The position numbers were made by a program, and so were the translations under genes. Below are positions 1 through 6,367 of a stretch of DNA of 17,656 nt, piece by piece. Location of the stretch: the NCBI GenBank assembly GCA_038204465.1, contig JBBRCX010000094.1:1-17656 (forward strand). Reading direction: 5' to 3'. Position 1 is the stretch's first letter. Each line of letters opens with the position of its first letter. Origin of the DNA: JBBRCX01 sp038204465 (GTDB lineage Bacteria; Planctomycetota; Phycisphaerae; Tepidisphaerales; Tepidisphaeraceae). The notes beneath the pieces are model-generated. The model was given only the letters and a program-made list of their open reading frames with translations, was not told the DNA's origin and searched no databases.

Positions 1-24
1 ATTCACGTTTGAAAGGGAAGCGAT

Positions 25-633
25 ATGCGCGGCAATACATCGATCGTTTTAATTCTGTCTTCGATTCTGTCAAGCGCGGCGGGAGCGCCTGGGCCACGAT
101 CGCCCGCGGCGAGAGAAGCCATCAGGAAACGGGAGAAGGCCGTCGCGGCTGCGGATGAGGCGTGGGGCAAGGCTATCGCCGCAGCAGACAGGTCAGTGCT
201 GAAGGATCTGCAGATCGCGCACAAGACTGTGATGGCCGCCAACGACCTCGATGAAGCAAAGGCGATCGCGGAGCGGCTGACGATCTTCCAGGCGGAGCTC
301 GATGTGCTCGACGGTGAAAGGATCAAAGTGACCGTGTCCGCGAAATTGGATTGGCAGCAAGTGGCGAAGTTGCCGAAGGGAATGTATGACGTCGCAGCCA
401 GAGGCGAATGGATCCTGATGGCCGGCAAACCCTGGGGTGCGGACGGCAGGCCCGGAAGCAAGGGTCAGGGCGCCCTCATCGGTCGAATTGACGGCCAGGA
501 GATGTTGCTTGGTTCCAAAGCCACCTTCACCGTCACGGGCGAAGGCGTGGTCGAGATGAAGGCCGCCGATGATCCGGCATCGCTGACAGACAATTCCGGC
601 AGCATCGAGGTGACGTTGCGCCGGCGGGGTTGA
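25..633 (+). CDS. Secreted protein with helical N-terminal half and LecA-like C-terminal domain
   Basis: The 202-residue product starts with a short signal peptide: a basic start (MRGNTS), a hydrophobic core to about residue 18, and an AAGA cleavage region. Residues about 27-95 are rich in Ala, Glu, Lys and Arg and look like an alpha-helical or coiled-coil segment. Residues about 100-200 resemble the beta-sandwich of PA-IL (LecA) type galactose lectins: an AARGEW strand, a GADGRPG loop, GALIGRIDG, and a terminal DNSGSIEVTL that matches the DNSGSFSVNI end of LecA. The start is supported by an AAAGGGA-like ribosome site just upstream. The protein is probably exported. Sugar binding is an inference from the fold resemblance, and I cannot confirm the calcium-binding residues. 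No operon partner is visible, since only 24 bases precede it. Confidence 0.72.
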   Translation: MRGNTSIVLILSSILSSAAGAPGPRSPAAREAIRKREKAVAAADEAWGKAIAAADRSVLKDLQIAHKTVMAANDLDEAKAIAERLTIFQAELDVLDGERIKVTVSAKLDWQQVAKLPKGMYDVAARGEWILMAGKPWGADGRPGSKGQGALIGRIDGQEMLLGSKATFTVTGEGVVEMKAADDPASLTDNSGSIEVTLRRRG

Positions 634-667
634 AGTACCCTTTTGGGGGATCGAAGAAACTGAATCA

Positions 668-853
668 GACTATGTCTCGCAATTGGCGCAGGAGGGTCTG
701 ATCGACGAATACCAGGTCGTGGTGAATCCCGACGTTCTGGGCAAGGGGCAGACGCTGTTCGACGGCCTCAAAGAGAAGCTGAACCTGAAGCTGACAAAGA
801 CTCGGAGCTTCGGCAATGGGAAGGTCTTTCTGTGCTACGAGCCGGTGGCGTGA
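668..853 (+). pseudogene. C-terminal remnant of a dihydrofolate-reductase / RibD-C family gene
   Basis: Reading in the frame that ends at TGA 851-853 gives DYVSQLAQEGLIDEYQVVV, then NPDVLGKGQTLFDGL and a final GNGKVFLCYEPVA. This is the typical C-terminal third of the small dihydrofolate reductase-like (RibD C-terminal) proteins common in soil and aquatic bacteria. The NADPH-binding N-terminal part is absent. Upstream in this frame the sequence becomes unrelated within a few codons and runs into the end of the preceding gene. There is no start codon or ribosome site. It is best read as a gene stump left by deletion or recombination. Confidence 0.75.
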
Positions 854-872
854 AGGAAGAGCAAAATAGCGC

Positions 873-900
873 TTGACACATTCCTATATGGGAATATTAT
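873..900 (+). promoter_or_regulatory. Promoter with palindromic operator for the arsR operon
   Basis: A consensus -35 box TTGACA (873-878) and a -10 box TATTAT (895-900) are separated by 16 bases. The spacer carries a perfect inverted repeat, ATTCC (880-884), six bases, GGAAT (891-895), which overlaps the start of the -10 box. A dimeric ArsR-type repressor bound there would block RNA polymerase, so autoregulation by the adjacent gene is the natural inference. The start codon at 907 lies only six bases past the -10 box, which points to a leaderless transcript. Confidence 0.75.
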
Positions 901-906
901 GTCGAT

Positions 907-1263
907 ATGGCACGAGCGCCGACAACCACAGACGCATTCAACGCAATCGCGGAACCGCGGCGGCGGCAAATCATCGACCTATTGGCCGGAGCCGGGGAAC
1001 GGGCGGTGGGAGACCTGGTCGGCGCGCTGCGACTTCCGCAGCCGGCGGTGTCGAAACACCTTGGGGTGCTGCGCAGCGTACGGATCGTCTCCGTCAGCCG
1101 GCGCGGCCGACGGCGCATGTATCGGCTCAACGCCAGGGAGCTCAAACCCGTACACGACTGGGTCAAAACGTACGAGCGATTCTGGAGCCACCAGCTCGGC
1201 CGGATCAAGGAGCGTGCCGAACAGAAGGCCCGCGAGGGGTCTTCCCAACCGAACAAACCATGA
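907..1263 (+). CDS. ArsR-family winged-helix transcriptional regulator
   Basis: The 118-residue product has the ArsR/SmtB architecture: FNAIAEPRRRQIIDLL (helix 1-2, residues 11-26), a helix-turn-helix at about 34-55 with the recognition helix PQPAVSKHLGVLR, and a beta wing at 62-74 (SVSRRGRRRMYRLN). It belongs to the subgroup normally paired with SRPBCC (START-like) proteins. There is no Cys-rich metal site, so it is not a metal sensor by this evidence. The ATG at 907 is chosen because the -10 box ends at 900 and the fold begins right after it; no ribosome site is possible. It is the first gene of a three-gene operon and probably represses itself through the palindrome in its promoter. Confidence 0.9.
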   Translation: MARAPTTTDAFNAIAEPRRRQIIDLLAGAGERAVGDLVGALRLPQPAVSKHLGVLRSVRIVSVSRRGRRRMYRLNARELKPVHDWVKTYERFWSHQLGRIKERAEQKAREGSSQPNKP

Positions 1264-1277
1264 AAGGAGATGTCACC

Positions 1278-1757
1278 ATGCCCACGACCATCGAAGAGCA
1301 AGCGGTTCAGACGATGGAGATCAGGAAGGATGAGTTGATCGACGCGCCGATTGAAATCGTCTTCCAGGCGATGCTGGACCAACTCGGCCCGGAGAGCCAG
1401 ATGCCCGACGGCAAGCCGCTGCCGCTGAAGCTCGAGGCGTGGCCCGGCGGTCGCTGGTTCCGCGACCTTGGGAACAACGCCGGCCACTTCTGGGGACACG
1501 TGCAGGTCATCAAGCCGCCGACGCTCCTGGAAATCTGCGGGCCGATGCCCATGTCGTATCCGGCGATCAACCACGTGCAATATCGATTGAGCGCCGAGGG
1601 CAGCGGCACGCGCCTGAAATTCACGCACAAAGCGATAGGGCTGATCCCGCAGGAGCACCGCGACGGCATGCCTGACGGCTGGGAACACTGGATCAAGCGG
1701 ATTCGGGAATTGGCGGAGCGACGCGGCAGCTCCCACCGGAAGGAGAGCAAGCGATGA
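1278..1757 (+). CDS. SRPBCC (AHSA1/START-like) domain protein
   Basis: The 159-residue product carries an SRPBCC ligand-binding fold: KDELIDAPIEIVFQAML (helix-grip start), LEAWPGGRWFRDLG, FWGHVQVIKPPTLLEICGPM, and a closing FTHKAIG...GWEHWIKRIRELAERR helix. This matches the AHSA1-like proteins that sit beside ArsR regulators. Such proteins bind a hydrophobic small molecule in a central cavity; the ligand here is unknown. The start at 1278 is fixed by AAAGGAG directly after the arsR stop, with normal spacing. The same frame is open far upstream, but that part overlaps arsR and is not coding. Its last bases overlap the next start (ATGA), so translation is coupled. Confidence 0.9.
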   Translation: MPTTIEEQAVQTMEIRKDELIDAPIEIVFQAMLDQLGPESQMPDGKPLPLKLEAWPGGRWFRDLGNNAGHFWGHVQVIKPPTLLEICGPMPMSYPAINHVQYRLSAEGSGTRLKFTHKAIGLIPQEHRDGMPDGWEHWIKRIRELAERRGSSHRKESKR

Positions 1758-2260
1758 ACGCGATCGACCTGATTCGAACGGCGATGCAGCTCAGTGACAA
1801 AAGCGTCGTCGGTCTGATCGAAGACATGCGCGATGCGCCGCTCACGCAACCCACGCCACGTGGCGGAAATCACCCGCTGTGGGTGCTTGGGCACATCACG
1901 TTCATTGAAGGCAACGTTCCGCGCGTGCTGTTCAGCGAGCCGAACCCCGTGGCCCACTGGGCGCCACTGTTCGGGCCGGGATCGGAGCCAAAGTCGGACG
2001 CGGCCGCTTATCCGCCTTTCGACGAGGTGCTCCGCACCTACCGCGATCTGCATGCCCGAAATGTTCAAATTCTCGAGCAGATCGGTGACGCGGGGCTCGA
2101 CCGCCCGACAAAGTCCCCGCCACGCGGGTTGGAAGAGGTGCTTCGCACGGCTGGCGAGACATTCCTGGTCATCGCGTTGCACCACATGGGCCACCGCGGA
2201 CAGGTCGCCGATGCGCGACGCGCAGCGGGACGCAAGCCGGTCTTCACGCCTGGTTCATGA
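1754..2260 (+). CDS. DinB-family protein (four-helix metal-binding fold)
   Basis: The 168-residue product matches the DinB_2 family: an N-terminal helix, LWVLGHITFIEGNV with His47, and a late helix with LHHMGHRGQVADARR carrying His143/144 and His147. These three His positions form the usual metal site of DinB/YfiT-like proteins. The family includes thiol-dependent transferases such as mycothiol or bacillithiol S-transferases, but also many proteins of unknown function, so no substrate is assigned. The start overlaps the SRPBCC stop by four bases (ATGA), and AGGAGAG lies just upstream in that gene. It is the third and last gene of the arsR operon and converges on the cupin gene with a gap of only 23 bases. 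Confidence 0.9.
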   Translation: MNAIDLIRTAMQLSDKSVVGLIEDMRDAPLTQPTPRGGNHPLWVLGHITFIEGNVPRVLFSEPNPVAHWAPLFGPGSEPKSDAAAYPPFDEVLRTYRDLHARNVQILEQIGDAGLDRPTKSPPRGLEEVLRTAGETFLVIALHHMGHRGQVADARRAAGRKPVFTPGS

Positions 2261-2283
2261 CGAAGTGAGGGACGGGCGTGGCG

Positions 2284-2830
2284 TCAAGGGCCGAGCAGTT
2301 GTGTGCGATATTTGATCGCGAGTGCTTTGGCCTTTGCTAGGAAAGCGGCCTGGGCGGCCTCATCCAGCCTAGGCGGCGGCGCGGTCCGGGCATCGACTCG
2401 CACGCCGACCTGCTCGAAGAATTCTTCCTGCCCCGCCGGCGCGCAGATACACAGCGGGCGGGCCGGTTGATTCGATCGCGTTGCTGAACGAGTGCGGCGA
2501 GTTGGCCGGGATGCTAAGCGTCTCACCCGCCTTTACGACGGTTTTCCTGCCGCGAAAGATGGCCTCGATTTCGCCATGCAGGAGGATGAAAGACTCCTCG
2601 AAGTCATGCCGGTGCAGCGGCGGGCCGCCGCCCGGCGGAATGTGCATGTCGATCAGACAGTACCGGCCATCGGTGTCCCGGCCCGTCAATAGAAGCGTAT
2701 AGGTGTCGCCGACCAGGCCAATGTGCGGCAGCGTTGAGTCTGTTTCGGGTCGGGCCACTCGAAAATCACGCCGGAGATCGTCCGCCGGGATCGGCGTGGC
2801 GGGTTGAGAGGTAATCGAGTGACGGCTCAT
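2284..2830 (-). pseudogene. Cupin-domain protein, frameshifted
   Basis: The start at 2830 has a good ribosome site (GGGAGA). The first frame gives a clear cupin: GGGPPLHRHDFEESFILLHGE is motif 1 with the His/Glu metal ligands, and ETLSIPANSPHSFSNA is motif 2. After SFSNA the matching sequence jumps to the adjacent frame: RPLCICAPAGQEEFFEQVGV, then a C-terminal KALAIKYRTQLLGP ending at the stop at 2284. One extra base near 2471-2480, around a CGATCG site, explains this. The unshifted product would run on into an unrelated 30-residue tail. Both halves fit one family of roughly 180 residues, so this was a single gene. It may be a true lesion or a sequencing indel. The metal-site half remains intact and might still fold. 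Confidence 0.8.
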
Positions 2831-2898
2831 CTGGGTTCTCCCATTTTAATCGCAATCGTTTTCGCGCGGGCACTGGTCATTGTTTGATGCGCTTGTGC

Positions 2899-3001
2899 AG
2901 TTGCGGAGCGCGGCTTCGGCCGTGACGTGGAGCTTGCCGCCCAACTGAACGTCAGCACCGTCGCCCCAGTCCTTAGAGGCGATGCCTTCACTGCGGCATA
3001 A
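2899..3001 (+). pseudogene. 3'-end fragment of a comB-like gene
   Basis: This stretch encodes AERGFGRDVELAAQLN, then VSTVAPVLRGDAFTAA and a TAA stop. It is the last 33 or so codons of the comB-like gene that is complete at 4113-4835. The coding part aligns without gaps at a fixed offset of 1834 bases. Four substitutions are visible; three are silent (CAG/CAA, CTG/CTT, ACC/ACT) and one changes Val to Ala. No upstream comB sequence is present, and the flank toward 2830 is unrelated. It is therefore a truncated stump of a second, diverged copy rather than a fresh duplicate. Confidence 0.85.
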
Positions 3002-3078
3002 ACACCCGTGAGGGCTCACCCGGGACATACGCTGTTTGCGATTCGGAGCAAACCCGGTGCGCGGGCGGACTTCCCATT
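2901..3078 (+). repeat. Diverged direct repeat, copy 1 (comB 3' end plus downstream)
   Basis: The comB 3' end and about 75 bases beyond its stop recur at 4735-4909 in the same orientation. Beyond the stop the two copies still share ACACCCG, GCTCACCCGGGAC, CTGTTTGCGATTC and GCGGGCGGA-TTCCCATT, with a few small indels. The two copies flank the nucleotidyltransferase gene and most of the full comB gene. Confidence 0.85.
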
Positions 3079-3089
3079 TTTTAATGGGA
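3072..3089 (-). terminator. Possible hairpin terminator after the nucleotidyltransferase gene
   Basis: A perfect 7-bp stem, TCCCATT / AATGGGA, closes a four-base loop about 20 bases past the stop of the minus-strand gene at 3110. No clear U-run follows on the minus strand, so termination is only a suggestion. It lies at the end of the diverged comB repeat, and the second copy of the repeat lacks the right arm. Confidence 0.3.
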
Positions 3090-3109
3090 GTGACACCAGC
3101 GCACGAGAC

Positions 3110-3979
3110 TCACCAAGTCGCCGAGCGGATCCCCTCCGCTGCCTGGGTCATGTACACCCACCAACGGTCTAGCCATGGTTCATCAATCCCGCCGGCGCGG
3201 GCGCAGTCAACCAGAACCTGCCGCATTTCCCGCAGCTTTGTCCCCAGCGGGTGTCCGCGTTCTGGCCCGGGATGTCGCAATGCGTCCCCTGCCAGCAGGT
3301 CTAGAACGTCATGTACCAGCGGCGCCAACCGCCGGCCGGTGGGGGTTCGACTGGCGGCCCGGCTGAGCCACTTGATGTACGGATACGGTTCGTGGTCCAG
3401 CACCATCGCCGCCCTCAGGCAATGGTTTAGCGTGGGCACCAGTGCCTGGAGAAATACCAGCGCATCGCCGCGCTCGATCGGGTTGTCGCAATTGCGGTGA
3501 GCCCCTCGCATCTCCACATAGTGGTAGGAGAACCACGCTCTCCGGACAGATTCGCTCATCGGCTGCCTCGACCTCGCTACCAACTCGCTGGCCACTCCGT
3601 CGGCATCGGCCAATATCTGGCATTGGCGCAGTTCGGCAATGCGCTCCAAGTCACAATTCTGCACGCGCCGAACCACCTCGTCCATTGCCTCGAGATTGAA
3701 GTGGCCCTGCTTGCCGTCCAGGGTGAAGCTGAAGAATCGCGTGCCCGCGATCGATTCTGCCTGCTGCAATGTCTCCTTGGGTACCAGCAACCAGAGGTCG
3801 AGATCGGAGAAGGCATCATCAATGCCAAGGGTGGTAGATCCGTGCAGGATTACCGCGCAACGATCGTTGAGGAGGCGGAGCGCGGGCGACCGTGCGAAGA
3901 AGCCGGGGATGAAGTCGCCGAGACGCTTGGACCAGCGGTCAATGACTGCTTGGTCATGATCCGTGCCCGCAGATCCCAT
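3110..3979 (-). CDS. Nucleotidyltransferase-fold protein (Pol beta superfamily)
   Basis: From the preferred ATG at 3979 the product has 289 residues. Residues 45-65 contain the Pol-beta nucleotidyltransferase signature: LHGSTTLGIDDAFSDLDLWL, with Gly47-Ser48 and the metal-binding pair Asp59/Asp61. The remainder is helical and resembles the C-terminal part of DUF4037-like and streptomycin/kanamycin-type nucleotidyltransferases, but I cannot name a substrate. The start at 3979 is preferred because GGAG sits about eight bases upstream. An in-frame ATG at 4045 would add 22 residues without a ribosome site. The gene lies between the two copies of the comB-end repeat and diverges from the comB-like gene, so it may have entered with that repeat. 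Function could be antibiotic modification or a regulatory transferase; neither is shown. Confidence 0.82.
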   Translation of the reverse strand: MGSAGTDHDQAVIDRWSKRLGDFIPGFFARSPALRLLNDRCAVILHGSTTLGIDDAFSDLDLWLLVPKETLQQAESIAGTRFFSFTLDGKQGHFNLEAMDEVVRRVQNCDLERIAELRQCQILADADGVASELVARSRQPMSESVRRAWFSYHYVEMRGAHRNCDNPIERGDALVFLQALVPTLNHCLRAAMVLDHEPYPYIKWLSRAASRTPTGRRLAPLVHDVLDLLAGDALRHPGPERGHPLGTKLREMRQVLVDCARAGGIDEPWLDRWWVYMTQAAEGIRSATW

Positions 3980-4112
3980 CGCGAGAACTCCAAGGTCACG
4001 TCCCGGACAGGTTACGCGGCGTTTCGCGCCGGGAGGTATGATCATTGTCCATTGAGGGTCGGCGGTGCACCCGCCCGGCAGGTGAACGGCCTCATCTGAT
4101 GCGACAACGATA

Positions 4113-4835
4113 ATGGTTTACTTCGATCAAGGACAGTTCGACCTTTGCTGCGAGTGGGGCTTGTGCGGCGTGCAGCAACTCGCCCCGCCGGACGTGATCG
4201 TCGTCATCGATGTCCTCTCGTTCACGACGAGTGTTGACGTGGCCCTGGGCCGCGGCGCGACCGTCCTGCCTTATCGTTGGAAGGACGATTCGGCCAGCCA
4301 GTACGCTCGCGAGCGGAACGCCGAGCTTGCCAGCCCGCGCAACCGTTTTGAGGGCAAGTATTCGCTGGCGCCCTCCTCACTCATCGACGTACCATCAGGG
4401 CTTCGCCTCGTTCTGCCGTCGCCTAATGGGTCGAGCCTTGCCTTCGCTGCGATCTCGAACGGAGCGGTGGTCTTGGCGGGCTGCCTGCGTAATGCATCGG
4501 CCGTCGCGACGTGGGCGCGGCAAGCCGGGAAGCGGATCGCGGTCGTCCCGGCGGGTGAGCGGTGGCCGGATGGAACGCTGCGCCCGGCCGTCGAAGATTT
4601 GGTCGGCGCAGGCGCAGTTCTTAGGGCATTACCGGGCCGACGTTCGCCAGAGGCGCAGTTAGCCGTCGCTGCCTTTGAAGACTTCGCCGTGGACCTGCGC
4701 GCCCGGCTCCTTTTATGCTCATCCGGCCGGGAACTTGTGGAGCGCGGCTTCGGCCGTGACGTGGAGCTTGCCGCCCAGCTGAACGTCAGCACCGTCGCCC
4801 CAGTCCTGAGAGGCGATGCCTTCACCGCGGCATAA
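4113..4835 (+). CDS. ComB-like 2-phosphosulfolactate phosphatase family protein
   Basis: The 240-residue product spans the ComB fold: an N-terminal EWGLCGVQQLAPPDVIVVID strand with DVLSFTTSVDVAL (residues 33-45, Asp33 matching the family's DVLRATST motif), LVLPSPNGSSLAF in the middle, VLAGCLRNASAVATWA, AVVPAGERWPDGTLRPAVED, and the C-terminal GRDVELAAQLN end. Family members hydrolyse 2-phosphosulfolactate in coenzyme M synthesis in archaea, but bacterial homologues often occur where that pathway is absent, so the substrate here is open. No ribosome site is obvious before the ATG at 4113. A diverged copy of its last 33 codons lies at 2899-3001. The gene is followed by a very small ORF that belongs to the same repeat. 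Confidence 0.85.
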   Translation: MVYFDQGQFDLCCEWGLCGVQQLAPPDVIVVIDVLSFTTSVDVALGRGATVLPYRWKDDSASQYARERNAELASPRNRFEGKYSLAPSSLIDVPSGLRLVLPSPNGSSLAFAAISNGAVVLAGCLRNASAVATWARQAGKRIAVVPAGERWPDGTLRPAVEDLVGAGAVLRALPGRRSPEAQLAVAAFEDFAVDLRARLLLCSSGRELVERGFGRDVELAAQLNVSTVAPVLRGDAFTAA

Positions 4836-4909
4836 ACACCCGCGACAGCTCACCCGGGACGTATGCTGTTTGCGATTCAAGCAACGCCGGTGCGGGCGGA
4901 TTTCCCATT
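4735..4909 (+). repeat. Diverged direct repeat, copy 2 (3' end of the complete comB gene)
   Basis: This is the partner of 2901-3078. The coding part is gap-free at an offset of 1834. Beyond the stop the similarity continues about 75 bases, into the start of the small ORF at 4863. Confidence 0.85.
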
Positions 4910-4967
4910 GTTTGATCAGGGCGACAAGACGCCAGCCGAACTTTTCTGCGTTTCTGCTCGGAAATGA
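4863..4967 (+). CDS. Very small ORF or gene stump with GD-x-TP-x-ELF motif
   Basis: An ATG-started frame of 34 residues reads MLFAIQATPVRADFPLF, then DQGDKTPAELFCVSARK and TGA. The segment GDKTPAELF recurs, with changes, in a decayed frame at 13491-13595 (GDETPIELF), which argues that it was once protein. I believe such a motif begins a family of short planctomycete hypothetical proteins, in which ELF is followed by a longer helical region; here it stops within six residues. It starts 27 bases after comB and might be a truncated gene. No ribosome site stands out. Confidence 0.4.
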   Translation: MLFAIQATPVRADFPLFDQGDKTPAELFCVSARK

Positions 4968-5011
4968 GGGTGAGCAGGCTCAATGGTTCGCATCAGCGTT
5001 GGTTTGATCGG

Positions 5012-5485
5012 CTAGTCCTGTTCGTACGCTCGCCTCAGGGCCGCGATATCGAGTTTCTTCATTTGAAGCATCGCCCTCATTACTCGTTTTGATTTCTCGG
5101 CGTCTTTGTCCTGCAGCATCTCGCCAAGGGCGGTGGGCACGATCTGCCAGGAGACGCCGAATTTGTCTTTGAGCCAGCCGCACTGTTGTATTTCTCCGCC
5201 ATCGGCGAGCTTCTCCCAATAGCGGTCTACTTCATTTTGAGTCGCGCATTTCACGAAGAAGGAAATGGCCGGGGAGAAGGTGAATTCGGGTCCGCCGTTG
5301 AGCGCGATAAATTCCTGTCCCTGAAGCTGGAACGTCGCGGTCATGATGGTCCCCTTTGGTCCCGGCCCGGCGTCGCCGTAACGCATGACGTTTACGATTC
5401 GAGACCCTTCGAAAATGGAAAGATAGAAATTGACTGCCTCTTCGGCGTTTCCGTTGAACCACAAGAACGGTGTGATCTTTTGCAT
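5012..5485 (-). CDS. VOC-superfamily protein, PhnB / YjdN-like
   Basis: The 157-residue product begins MQKITPFLWFNGNAEEAVNF, the hallmark of PhnB-like glyoxalase-fold proteins annotated as 3-demethylubiquinone-9 3-methyltransferase domain. It continues with YGDAGPGPKGTIMTATFQL, FIALNGGPEFTFSPAISFFV, WLKDKFGVSWQIVP and an ALGEML helix. Length and order fit the family. These are paired beta-alpha-beta-beta-beta units. Members rarely have a proven reaction, and the ubiquinone name is not good evidence of function. An extra C-terminal segment (KSKRVMRAMLQMKKLDIAALRRAYEQ) is typical of this subgroup. There is no strong ribosome site. The gene stands alone in opposite orientation to comB. Confidence 0.9.
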   Translation of the reverse strand: MQKITPFLWFNGNAEEAVNFYLSIFEGSRIVNVMRYGDAGPGPKGTIMTATFQLQGQEFIALNGGPEFTFSPAISFFVKCATQNEVDRYWEKLADGGEIQQCGWLKDKFGVSWQIVPTALGEMLQDKDAEKSKRVMRAMLQMKKLDIAALRRAYEQD

Positions 5486-5738
5486 CGGTGCATGATACCT
5501 GCGAAATGAGACTCAGTTCCGTCGGTTCTCGACGCGACCTTGGCCACCGATACCCTCCCTGTTGTCGAAGGCCACCGGCTTGGTAGGCTATAGCCAGGCG
5601 CGCAGGGCGCTGCTGTGTCCGCGGAAAGGGCTGAGCCCACCTGACTCGTGCGTTGCTGTTGAACGCCTCCCTACCTTCTTTCGGTTCGCGACGCGGACAC
5701 CGAGCCATGCGGCCAACAGCCGCGGAAAGAGGGTCGTC

Positions 5739-5856
5739 ATGTCTAATCCTCCTCCCTGTGCGCCTTCGCGCACTCTTCCCGAGCAGCCGAACCTCGCCCA
5801 GTTGCGCAAGCAGGCGAAAGAGTTGCTCAAGGCGTACCGGGCCGGCGAAGCAGGCG
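5739..5856 (+). pseudogene. 5' stump of an ankyrin-repeat-type gene
   Basis: An ATG at 5739 follows a good AAAGAGG ribosome site. It opens MSNPPPCAPSRTLPEQPNL, then AQLRKQAKELLKAYRAGEA. The segment LP-E-PNL-QLRKQAKELL-A-RAG is the common N-terminus of planctomycete and acidobacterial ankyrin-repeat proteins. After about residue 39 the frame turns into Arg-rich nonsense and stops at 5897; that part is the reverse complement of the neighbouring restriction-gene stump. No ankyrin repeats remain. Confidence 0.6.
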
Positions 5857-6144
5857 GGCGACGTCGCGCTTGTACTCGGAGTCTTCGTTTCCCTTGAGGT
5901 GTTTGCCCTTGCTTTCAATGACCCAAACTAAATGGTGCGGGCGGCTGCTGATTCTGCCTTGCGCGACGAAGTCCGGCCGTAAGCGGTGCCGGCGGTAGCC
6001 CTGAATGCCGAAGCTGTCCTCACCAACCAGGTTGCGGTACCACCAGAGCACATTTTCGTCGCGGTCGAGACACAACGCGACCGCGCGCTCGTACGAATTC
6101 TGCTGATCCTCGGGGATGAAGTCGAATAGAGACTTGTTCGTCAA
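5850..6144 (-). pseudogene. Nuclease-domain fragment of a type III restriction (Res) subunit
   Basis: The minus-strand frame reads SLFDFIPEDQQNSYERAVAL, CLDRDENVLWWYRNLVG, FGIQGYRRHRLRPDFVAQG and VWVIESKGKHLKGNEDSEY. RPDFV followed by ESKGKHL is the PD-(D/E)XK nuclease core found at the C-terminus of type III restriction / DEAD-box Res proteins. The large helicase part is missing; a TAA lies directly before the TTG that would open the frame. The distal end breaks off after EYKRDVA, where it meets the ankyrin stump. This is a relic of a type III restriction-modification locus, and no Mod gene is in the window. Confidence 0.75.
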
Positions 6145-6367
6145 TTACGCTCTCTGATTGTCCCGGCAGACGCGTGTCGGGACAGTCGTACATTTGTCTG
6201 CAGCAGTCCCGTAAGGGCACCCTTTGGATTACTCTTCTCGGTTGTCAATGAGACAATGAGAGATTCGGCGGACCGCGCGAATCTTTCGCGTATGCTCAAC
6301 GAACCGCTGCACCTCGAAGAGCAGAAAACTCCGGATTGATTCCTGGGACGGTATCGCCACCGCTCTC

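Noticed and set aside
873..1277. N-terminal extension of the SRPBCC frame to 873
   Set aside because: This part lies over arsR and the promoter and reads as Arg-rich shadow sequence; the AAAGGAG before 1278 fixes the start.
3980..4045. Upstream ATG at 4045 for the nucleotidyltransferase
   Set aside because: It lacks a ribosome site, whereas the ATG at 3979 has GGAG at normal spacing and the fold begins after it; the longer form cannot be fully excluded.
6145..6367. Minus-strand frame of 91 codons before the restriction stump
   Set aside because: It has no family resemblance and is out of frame with the nuclease fragment; only a 7-bp inverted repeat (6159-6165 / 6178-6184) is notable.
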